Part shown: positions 1 to 6,800 of the stretch, piece after piece
Layout: the number at the start of each line of letters is the position of its first letter
Position numbering within the stretch: position 1 is the stretch's first letter
Source of the DNA: an uncultured Bacteroidales bacterium
GTDB taxonomy: Bacteria > Bacteroidota > Bacteroidia > Bacteroidales > UBA932
Reading direction: 5' to 3'
Assembly (NCBI GenBank): GCA_934675095.1
Contig: CAKUPC010000053.1
Span: 1-9,376, forward strand
Length of the DNA: 9,376 bases
Program-made: the position numbers and the translations under genes
Notes under the pieces: generated by a model
Seen by the model: only the letters and a program-made list of their open reading frames with translations
Told to the model about the DNA's origin: nothing
Database searches by the model: none

Positions 1-1777
1 GCCCGTTCACGCTGCACGGAACCTCGAAGGTGCTGCGCCCCTTGCGGCTGATGGCAATCTCCGTCGTGACGTGACTGTTCTCATTGCCATTTTCGAGCTC
101 CGACTCATGCAGGCGGTCCAGAAAGCGCATCTGCCGTTCTTCAGATTTCTTCCGGTATTCTTCGACCATCGCCTTGAAGTCATCCCTCTCTCGAATCGGG
201 TCCATGTCGTCATCCGCCTCTATGTGCGTGAAATTCACATATCCCTTTTCGAATGCCGTCTTGAGAGCCGCCACGGCCTCGTCTGTCCTTCCCATCCGAC
301 CGAGCATACAGGCCTTGTCGTACCATACGCCGCCGTCGTTCGGATTCTTGTCGATAATCTTCTGCATCCATTCCTCCGCCTCCTTGTCCTGTCCGAGAAA
401 ATGAAGCGCGTACATCCTGCATGAGCCGCTGCCCGCCGTCGTGTCAGTCTGGACAACCTGACGGAAATCCTCCTCCGCTCCTGCCGCATCGCCGTTCTTT
501 AGCCTCATCTCGCCGCGCATCAGGAAAATATACGGGTAACTCCGGTCCAGATCAATCCCGGTGTCATAGCATTTCATCGCCTCCGCGTCGTTGCCCATAA
601 GCTCGAAGCACCAGCCTTTCGCATAATACCCCCAGCCCGATGCCGGCTCAATCTCGATGATTTCGTCATAGACTTTCATCGCGTCCTCATACCTCTGCAT
701 CCTCTTCAGTATGTGCCCCTTCTCGGCCAATGCGTTTATATCTTCCCTGTTTTTGGAAAGATACCTGTCAATCTCTTCGAGGGCGAGTTCGTTGAGACCG
801 ATTTCTTCCAGACATTCCGCAGTTCTCATGGACACATCCTCGCCGAACTCGTTCATTATTTCCCGGTAGGCAAAGAATGCGTCCTCGTATTCCCCGGCTT
901 TCTGCAGCATTGCCGGGAGTATATATTTGAAAATCTCCGGATTCTTGCCGTTCCTCACCCCGCCGCGAAGTTGGGCAATCGTGTAGGTCGTATGTTTGAC
1001 CATTATTTTCCACATCTCGTCATCGACAAGATTGAGATCCTTGTCGATCAGTCTGATTACGCAGTCAATCGCCTTGTCCGTCTCGCCCTTGCCGTCATAG
1101 GCCAGCGCCCCGTAGTGCTCGACCTCGGCATAGTCCGGTGACAGAGCCCGGCATCTTTCAAGGATTTCAATCGCGGCGTCATAATTCTCCCGCTCAATCT
1201 GATTCCTCGCGAGTCCTACCATCGCGGCGGTGTCTCCCTCGTCCTCCTTCAGGCACTCGTTGTAGGCCGCATCGGACTCGTCGTACTTGTCATTCACATA
1301 CAGATAGTGCGCAAATCCTCTCAGAAAGCCGGGCAGGCTTTCCTTGTTGTCCTTTCGGGCCAGTGCAACCGTGAGCCCCTGCTCCTCTTCGGCCTTCCTG
1401 AAATCTCCTGTATCAGCATAGACAGCCGCCTTCCAAGCGTGCAGGGTGGAGTTCGCAATGCCGGTTTTCTTCGGTCTGTTGACTTTTATCGCACGGTTCA
1501 AGTCCGTAAGAGCCGGCGCATACTCCTCGGTGCTCTTATAGACCCGCGCCCGCAGGTAGAGCGCCTCCACATTGTCAGGTGTCGCCTTCAGCTGCTTTCC
1601 CAGCAACTCCAGCGCAGTGTCCGTGTCATTGGAGTCGTTCTGCAGCACCTCCCAAGCCTTCTTCAGGTTGTAGTCATCCTCGGTGCCGTCCTTGGATTTT
1701 TGCCCGAATCCCTCCGCCGGCAATCCCAGCGCCACGGCCGCCGACAGAATAAGCATCAAAATTTTTCTATGTTTCAT
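1..1777 (-). CDS. Secreted TPR-repeat protein, probable N-terminal part of a TPR/retropepsin-like protein (3' end outside window)
   Basis: Reading leftward from the ATG at 1775-1777, the frame stays open for 592 codons to the window edge. Residues 1-26 form a signal peptide: basic MKHRK, then a hydrophobic stretch, then a likely cleavage near GFG-Q, so the protein should be exported to the periplasm or cell surface. Residues from about 50 to 555 are helical TPR-like repeats; clear units read ALYLRARVYKSTEEYAPAL, GYYAKGWCFELMGNDAEA and VWYDKACMLGRMGRTDEA. A charged helix follows (about 545-570). The last visible residues, FEVPCSVNG (584-592), resemble the first strand of retropepsin-like aspartyl protease domains, in which a DTGA motif would follow a few residues later. 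That motif lies outside the window, so the protease call is an inference. TPR proteins of this type are scaffolds; no substrate can be given. Residues about 244-302 are duplicated at the right edge of the window. No clear promoter of the TAnnTTTG type is seen upstream. Confidence 0.85.
   Translation of the reverse strand, partial: MKHRKILMLILSAAVALGLPAEGFGQKSKDGTEDDYNLKKAWEVLQNDSNDTDTALELLGKQLKATPDNVEALYLRARVYKSTEEYAPALTDLNRAIKVNRPKKTGIANSTLHAWKAAVYADTGDFRKAEEEQGLTVALARKDNKESLPGFLRGFAHYLYVNDKYDESDAAYNECLKEDEGDTAAMVGLARNQIERENYDAAIEILERCRALSPDYAEVEHYGALAYDGKGETDKAIDCVIRLIDKDLNLVDDEMWKIMVKHTTYTIAQLRGGVRNGKNPEIFKYILPAMLQKAGEYEDAFFAYREIMNEFGEDVSMRTAECLEEIGLNELALEEIDRYLSKNREDINALAEKGHILKRMQRYEDAMKVYDEIIEIEPASGWGYYAKGWCFELMGNDAEAMKCYDTGIDLDRSYPYIFLMRGEMRLKNGDAAGAEEDFRQVVQTDTTAGSGSCRMYALHFLGQDKEAEEWMQKIIDKNPNDGGVWYDKACMLGRMGRTDEAVAALKTAFEKGYVNFTHIEADDDMDPIRERDDFKAMVEEYRKKSEERQMRFLDRLHESELENGNENSHVTTEIAISRKGRSTFEVPCSVNG
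875..1047 (-). repeat. Left member of the long direct repeat (pairs with 9204-9376)
   Basis: This stretch of the first TPR gene recurs in the same orientation at 9204-9376, offset 8329, at about 96% identity. The left limit is sharp, since homology ends at the IS junction. The right limit is set only by the window edge, so the real repeat may be longer. Confidence 0.9.
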
Positions 1778-1933
1778 ATTGTCTATCAATTATTTGTTAA
1801 TTTCTCACGAACGGTTCATATTCGTATTTCATACGCCATTTTTCTAAGCCCGGCGGTCTCAAACGAATTTGAATTGCGGGGGCTCATAGGAGCATGGCAT
1901 ATTATAAATGTCGAAAATTCGGAAAGGTAAACG

Positions 1934-2443
1934 TCACGGCATCGGCGTTTTCGCAGCCTGAGGCACATTCAACTTCTCCAGGGTTCGTTCGCATCTCGTG
2001 CCGCCGTAGAATGTGGCCAGCACCTGTGCGAAGACATCGTCCGGAGACACCTTGTCAAACAGGGTCATGCACGAGCGAACCTTCTTGGCATCCAGCTCCC
2101 CGAGAATCTCCTGTGCGGATAAGTCGCTGTGCTTCAGAAGTTCCCCAGTAATCTCACGCAGCCTTTTCCCGAGGAGGGGATGGCTGAGGTATGCCTCGGC
2201 TTCGCTGATGTCCCGTATCCCGTACAGATTCGAGTAGCAGCTGTGCCCCAGCCCTTCAATCTGGGGGAATATGTACCATATCCAGTGGGTCATCTTCCGC
2301 CCGTTCCTTATTTCCGCCAGAGCCGTCTTATAGTCCCTCTCCTGCGCCTGGACGAAGCGTGAGAGCGAATTGCGCCTTTCATTGTAGTTCGGCTCCTCCC
2401 CGACGATGTGTCTTTCGATGAAGTGTTTAATCCTTTGAATCAT
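1934..2443 (-). CDS. DUF1810 family protein
   Basis: A 169-residue protein of the DUF1810 family, function unknown. Family signatures visible are SLSRFVQAQERDY, the MTHWIWYIFPQ block followed by EGLG, SNLYGI, the LSHPLLGKRLRE segment, and the C-terminal RSCMTLFDKV and FYGGTRCERTLE. Length is close to that of the family (about 140-160), with a short basic N-terminal helix (MIQRIKHFIERHIV). The ATG at 2441-2443 is preferred over an in-frame GTG at 2483-2485, because the predicted -7 box at 2474-2481 lies between them and would put the GTG upstream of the transcript start. No signal peptide or membrane segment is seen, so it is probably cytoplasmic. It is transcribed towards the TPR gene, with about 155 bp between them. 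Nothing in the sequence links it functionally to the sigma-helicase cassette apart from proximity. Confidence 0.85.
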   Translation of the reverse strand: MIQRIKHFIERHIVGEEPNYNERRNSLSRFVQAQERDYKTALAEIRNGRKMTHWIWYIFPQIEGLGHSCYSNLYGIRDISEAEAYLSHPLLGKRLREITGELLKHSDLSAQEILGELDAKKVRSCMTLFDKVSPDDVFAQVLATFYGGTRCERTLEKLNVPQAAKTPMP

Positions 2444-2473
2444 AGATTTGGTTATATTTAATGATAAGTGTCC

Positions 2474-2505
2474 GAAATTTAGCACAAATTCCGGATATTG
2501 GCAAG
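2474..2505 (-). promoter_or_regulatory. Predicted Bacteroidota promoter of the DUF1810 gene
   Basis: On the minus strand a CTTG (2502-2505) is followed after 20 bp by TAAATTTC (2474-2481). This matches the TTTG-N19-21-TAnnTTTG consensus except for one base in each box. It would give a leader of roughly 25-30 nt to the ATG at 2443. Confidence 0.5.
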
Positions 2506-2523
2506 AACTGTATCTTCGTGTCT

Positions 2524-2538
2524 GTTTTATGAAAATCT
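2524..2538 (+). repeat. 15-bp direct repeat, left copy (pairs with 3035-3049)
   Basis: GTTTTATGAAAATCT at 2524-2538 is identical to 3035-3049, the sequence just upstream of the sigma-factor -7 box. The left copy runs straight into the helicase-tail relic. The last nine bases, TGAAAATCT, also occur in the intact helicase gene at 8233-8241, so the three sites share a microhomology. Confidence 0.85.
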
Positions 2539-2892
2539 CGGAACATTAAGCACCGCTGGATTATGGACGAGTGGCGCTGATTGGCGGGTTTCATTTGATG
2601 GTGTGCCCCGCCGTGATTTTACACGATAACCAACGGAGATTATGACATCGAGGTTGTACAGCATGGTTTGATAACTTTTCCCGTCAGATGCAGTTATCCG
2701 GAAATTCCGGACAACTGAGTCCCTAAGCAGTTCACCCTCCTTGAAGATGTTTGCAATGTGTTCGCTGATTGTTCTTTTGTCTTTTTCAAACAGCTCCGCC
2801 ATCTGTGCTTGTGTCAGCCATACCGTTTCATTTTCAAGTTTGACATCAATGGCAGTCCTTCCGTCGGGAGTCTGATGAAGGACGATTTCGCT
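2527..2892 (-). pseudogene. RhuM-family N-terminal remnant
   Basis: Minus-strand codons from 2892 to 2602 encode about 97 residues typical of the start of RhuM proteins (Virulence_RhuM family): SEIVLHQTPDGRTAIDVKL, then ETVWLTQAQMAELFEKDK with a helix-turn-helix-like pattern, ISEHIANIFKEGEL, VVRNFRITASDGKSYQTM and YNLDVIISVGYRVKSRRGT. Intact family members continue for more than 200 residues. Here the family sequence stops at RRGT, and the frame runs on through antisense of the helicase-tail relic to a stop at 2527-2529. No ATG or GTG lies in frame between the predicted promoter (2923-2956) and the first family residue. The only upstream ATG in frame (2995-2997) precedes the promoter. Both ends are therefore damaged. 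RhuM genes often sit among restriction-modification and defence genes; their biochemical role is not firmly known. Confidence 0.8.
2528..2590 (+). pseudogene. Degenerate copy of the 3' end of the DUF4011 helicase gene
   Basis: Bases 2543-2587 align without gaps to 8250-8294, the end of the helicase gene and the bases past its stop, with 40 of 45 identical and a perfect 23-bp core. Read in the helicase frame, 2542-2580 encodes NIKHRWIMDEWR and a TGA at the same place as the intact gene (DIRRRWIMDEWR). Homology continues leftward through TGAAAATCT (2530-2538, matching 8233-8241) after a 4-nt gap that breaks the frame. The rest of the helicase copy is absent. It abuts the RhuM remnant, the junction lying between about 2588 and 2602. 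It is a relic and not expressed as a protein. Confidence 0.8.
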
Positions 2893-2922
2893 ATGTGGTT
2901 CACTGCACCAGGGAATGCGGTG

Positions 2923-2956
2923 CAAATTTACATAAAAATCGCCGGAACTATGCAAA
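2923..2956 (-). promoter_or_regulatory. Predicted promoter of the RhuM remnant
   Basis: On the minus strand there is a perfect -7 box TAAATTTG (2923-2930) with a TTTG (2953-2956) 22 bp upstream, slightly longer than the usual 19-21 bp. It points into the RhuM remnant and probably served the intact gene. Confidence 0.45.
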
Positions 2957-2963
2957 CCTTGTC

Positions 2964-2991
2964 GGTAAACGAGAGCAGGTAAACGAGAGCA
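2964..2991. repeat. Two perfect tandem copies of a 14-bp repeat
   Basis: GGTAAACGAGAGCA occurs at 2964-2977 and again directly adjacent at 2978-2991 with no mismatch. It lies in the divergent region between the RhuM promoter and the sigma-factor promoter. It could be a slippage duplication or a double binding site; the sequence does not decide. Confidence 0.9.
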
Positions 2992-3029
2992 TGACACACG
3001 GCTCTTTCATGGCCACGCGATGCAAGATG

Positions 3030-3061
3030 TATGAGTTTTATGAAAATCTTTCGTAACTTTG
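3030..3061 (+). promoter_or_regulatory. Predicted promoter of the sigma-helicase cassette
   Basis: TAACTTTG at 3054-3061 is an exact TAnnTTTG -7 box in a typical Bacteroidota setting (TTTCG before it, C after it). A weak TATG at 3030-3033 sits 20 bp upstream in the -33 position. The expected transcript start near 3068 decides the sigma-factor start codon, as it excludes ATGs at 3031 and 3040. Confidence 0.6.
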
Positions 3062-3087
3062 CCGGGATTGACAATTGGCTGTATGTT

Positions 3088-3834
3088 ATGGTTTCCCGGA
3101 TGACAAATGACGAAAAGGAGTGGCAGAATTTCTGCTCCCTGTACTATGAGCAGGCGATGGGATATGCTCAATATCACATTTCTAAACTTAAGCGTTCCCT
3201 CTCGCATTGGGACGAGCGCATTGATGAGGAAGCGCTGACTGTCGATGCTGCGTTGGAGGCCCTGCAGAAAGTCTTCATCCGGTTCGAGCCTGCTCGTGGT
3301 GCTTCACTCGGAACGTTTCTTTCACGTGTCGTGCATAATGAGCTGTTGAGGGAATTTGAGCGGGAAACCAAATCACTCGCGATGCTGAACGACGTCAGCG
3401 CCGGAGAGGAGGCCGAGTACTCGTTGGGCAGTCTGGCGGCGCGGATTCCGGACAATGCGCTGGACAATCTCAAGCAGAAGCTCCGCGCGGCCATACTCAA
3501 GCTTTCCCCTTTGGACCAGTGCATTCTTGAATTTTTTCTGGAGGATCCGAGTACATTCATTGACAGGGCGGTGGAAGAACTGAATGTCACCAGAAATTTT
3601 GTGAGCATTCACAAGTGCAGGGCTTTGGATAAATTGCCCTCGCTGATGGGGATAAGCGCCGCGGACTATTATGAAATGTACGATGAGCCGACCTTCATGA
3701 GTCCAAAACCGGAGAAAGTGCCGTCGGCTGCCCATTCCAGTTACCGCAATCCCATATTCCCTGAATTTGACATAGAATTCACTGTCTCAAAACTTTATGA
3801 TGCCATTCGCGGCGATTCTGAAGTTGAGTCATGA
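3088..3834 (+). CDS. Sigma-70 family RNA polymerase sigma factor
   Basis: A 248-residue sigma-70-like factor from the ATG at 3088; the ATG at 3100 (244 residues) is equally possible. The frame is open upstream to 3031, but those codons overlap the -7 box. Residues about 10-95 match region 2: ALEALQKVFIRFEPARGASL and GTFLSRVVHNELLREFERE correspond to the core-binding and -10-recognition helices (the F-x-P-x-R-G pattern is typical). Residues about 124-185 match region 4: ILKLSPLDQCILEFFLED, then AVEELNVTRNFVSIHKCRALDKL as the helix-turn-helix. Regions 1 and 3 are lacking, as in ECF-size factors. A tail of about 50 residues (197-248), proline-rich then ending in FTVSKLYDAIRG, follows region 4 and is not part of the usual fold. 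No anti-sigma gene is adjacent. The helicase gene follows after 64 bp on the same strand with no promoter seen between, so the two are probably co-transcribed. Its target promoters cannot be read from the window. Confidence 0.85.
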   Translation: MVSRMTNDEKEWQNFCSLYYEQAMGYAQYHISKLKRSLSHWDERIDEEALTVDAALEALQKVFIRFEPARGASLGTFLSRVVHNELLREFERETKSLAMLNDVSAGEEAEYSLGSLAARIPDNALDNLKQKLRAAILKLSPLDQCILEFFLEDPSTFIDRAVEELNVTRNFVSIHKCRALDKLPSLMGISAADYYEMYDEPTFMSPKPEKVPSAAHSSYRNPIFPEFDIEFTVSKLYDAIRGDSEVES

Positions 3835-3898
3835 ATATTCTGAAAAGATTTCTGCAATAAATCCATAAGCCCGGGTATATAGATTAAAAAACATTCAA

Positions 3899-6800
3899 AT
3901 GGCAGAATCAGTTTCAATAAAGGCGCATTGCGCCGACATCTTCAGCTATGCGCGATTCCAGAACGGGATGAGGGCGGTGAACCGCATTGTCATAAAAAAC
4001 ACGTCCGGAGGGCTTCTGACTGGGATGCGGCTCACGGTAGAATCGGATCCGGAGATTATTCACAGCACTTCGCTGCATATCGGGGAAATCAAGGACGGGG
4101 CGACGGTCGTCGTCGATGATGTCCGGGCTGACATTTCAACGAATTATCTTGCAAACCTGACCGAGTGTCAGAAAGGTGTGCTCCGTATAAGGTTCAGTTC
4201 CGAAGATGAGGGCTTCGCTCCCGTGTCCTTCACTCACAAAATCACAATACTCCCTTATGACCAGTGGGAGGGTGTCCGGCGGGCCGATGAGCATCTGGCT
4301 TGCTTTTGCGTGCCGAACCATCCGGAAGTTAAGAACATCATCAAGGCTGCCTCGCGGCGGATGCTCGAATGGACCGGCAATCCGTCGATGGACGGCTATG
4401 TCAGCGGCGACCCCGGCAGGGTCAAGATGATGATGGCTGCCATTTTCGGGGCAATCAAAGACCTGAACATCGCATACGCCCTGCCTCCGGCATCGTTTTA
4501 CGAGAGCGGCCAGCGCATCCGTATGCCCGAAGAAATAGTCGGGACGAGGCTCGCGACCTGTCTGGATACCACGATGCTCTATGTCTCCTGTCTTGAAGCC
4601 GCGAGTCTGCGCCCTCTGGTGATTCTGAACCGGACGCACGCATACGCCGGGGCGTGGCTTGACGAGGAGGCCATCTCGCCGAGCGCGGTGAGCGACGACC
4701 CGTCGCTGCTTCGTAAACGCGATGCCGAGGGCATAAACCAGATGATTCCGGTGGAGACCACGAAGATGGACAAGGGCTACAACATGGGGTTTGACGACGC
4801 TGTCCTGGCGGCGGAGGAAACGCTTGCGGACGCGGACTCGTTCGAGTGCGTGATTGACATCCACGAGGCGCGCAAGCTTGGCGTGAATCCCTTGCCGCAG
4901 CGGGTGTGGACGACGGACGGCTACGAAATCATGCCGACCGGAACTCCTGATGTAGAACCGCGCCCCGAAGCTCTGCCGACCTCCGACAAGGTTGACTTGA
5001 CGGCGGAGCCCATCGTCGAAAAACAGATCATCTGGGAGCGCAAGCTTCTGGATCTGACTCTCCGCAATAACCTTCTGAACATCCATCCGCGCAGCATTCT
5101 CCAGCTTATGAACCCCAACGCTCAGCTGATTGTCTCCGCGCTTGAAAACGGCCGCTCGATGCGCATCGGAGCCTGCCCGGATTTCTGGGAGGGACAGATG
5201 ACGGGGAACGGCATATATGCCGCCATAGCGGCGGCGGACAAGATGCAGACATTCACCGACGAGGAGATCTATGACGGCCGTCTGCGCACTTTTGTCGATG
5301 AGAAAAATACCCAGACGCGCATGACTACCCTCAGGGACACGGCGAAGAGGTCTCTGGAGGAAAACGGCGCAAACACGCTGTATCTGACGGCAGGGACCTT
5401 GAAATGGACGGACGCGGAGCGTCAGAAGGAACACTACGCGCCCATCCTGCTGGTACCATGCGAAATAATGCGCCAGAGCGGTTCACTGGTGGCGACGGGG
5501 GAGGAGCCTGTCATAAACCTGACGCTTCTGGAAATGCTCAGGGAAAACTTTGAACTCACGATTCCCGGGCTCGACCCCCTTCCGCAGAAGGACGGGCACA
5601 CCGACGTCCGGCTTGTGCTGAACACCGTCCGCAAGGCGGTGATGGATAAAAGGGGATGGGATGTTGAGCCTCTTGTGTTTCTCGGCAATTTCACGTTCAG
5701 CAAGTTCATCATCTGGAACGACATACATTCCGGGCATAAGGTTTTTGACTCAAATCCCATGATTTCCAGCCTCAAGAACGGGGCGCTCGACAAACGGATA
5801 AAGCCGCTTCAGAATATTGGCCGGGACATTGACTCCCTTTGCCGTCCGGATGAGATTCTGCTGCCGATAGACGCGGACTCTTCGCAGATGAAGGCGATTA
5901 GGGACGCCCTCGACGGACGGAGTTTCATCATGCAGGGGCCTCCGGGAACGGGGAAGAGCCAGACAATCACGAACATCATCGCCAACGCCCTGTATCATGG
6001 CAAGCGCGTGCTTTTCGTCTCAGAGAAGAAGGCTGCGCTTGAGGTCGTTCAGAAGCGTCTTGAGTCAATCGGGCTTGGCCCGCTGTGTCTCGAACTCCAT
6101 TCCAACAAGGCAAGGAAGTCAATGGTTCTGAGCAAATTGGAAAAAACTTTGGAACAGAAGGCTCCGGCAGAATGCGGGACATTCGGTTCCGAAGCCGAGA
6201 GGGTCTCGGAACTTCGCTCGGTGCTGGACCGTCATGTTGAAGCTCTGCACAGTTCCGGCAGCGAAGGCATGACCTTGTACGGAGCATTGTCGCAATACCT
6301 GGCCTCTCCGTCAGATTTGCCGTTCCGGAATATGCCCAACACCGTGATGTCGTCCATGTCGCCGGATTCAATTCGACAGATGCATGCTGCCGTGAGGGAT
6401 TTTGCGGCAGCGGCGGGACGGGTTTCTCTGGACGACATTCGGGATTTGCTTGATTTCCCGTTAAGTGAATACACTCCGGCCCTTATGGAACGTATCAAGG
6501 CCGAGATGGAGGCGCTGCTCGCAACGAACGGCCGTCTTCTGTTCCGCCTCCGTTCCCGCAGGCTCGCGAAAATCCTTGGCGTTGATTTCTGGAACGGCCT
6601 GGGGCTTAACCGCAGCGACTCGCGCCGGGACAAGGTCGGGCAATGGTACGGAGCATTGGACAGGCTCAGGGACTATGCCATATACAACAGCCGGCGTACG
6701 GCTCTCCGTTCCCGCGGGCTTGGGGTCATCGCCTCGGACTTTGAGGCCTGCAAGGTCATTCCGGACGCGCTTCCCGACAGCCTGATGAAGAGCCTGCAAT

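Noticed and set aside
713..1141. A 142-codon plus-strand frame opposite the TPR gene, matching the extension of the transposase chimera
   Set aside because: It is the antisense of a clear TPR coding sequence. The match to the right edge is explained by the duplication of the TPR gene, not by a conserved plus-strand protein.
1822..1834. Small palindrome CGTAT-TTC-ATACG upstream of the TPR gene
   Set aside because: Five-base arms are expected by chance, and no promoter overlaps it.
2483..2485. GTG start for the DUF1810 protein giving 183 residues
   Set aside because: It lies upstream of the predicted -7 box, and the added residues do not resemble the family.
2583..2612. Hairpin GGCGGG / CCCGCC with an 18-nt loop
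   Set aside because: One arm is part of RhuM codons and the other part of the helicase-tail relic; there is no U-tract. It is probably chance.
3831..3860. A nine-codon leader frame (MNILKRFLQ) overlapping the sigma stop as ATGA
   Set aside because: It is too short to judge, has no attenuator-like hairpin after it, and such overlaps arise by chance.
4136..5434. A 432-codon frame on the minus strand opposite the helicase gene
   Set aside because: It lies wholly antisense to a strongly conserved coding sequence and encodes an arginine- and histidine-rich product without any recognisable motif. Long antisense frames are usual in GC-rich coding DNA.
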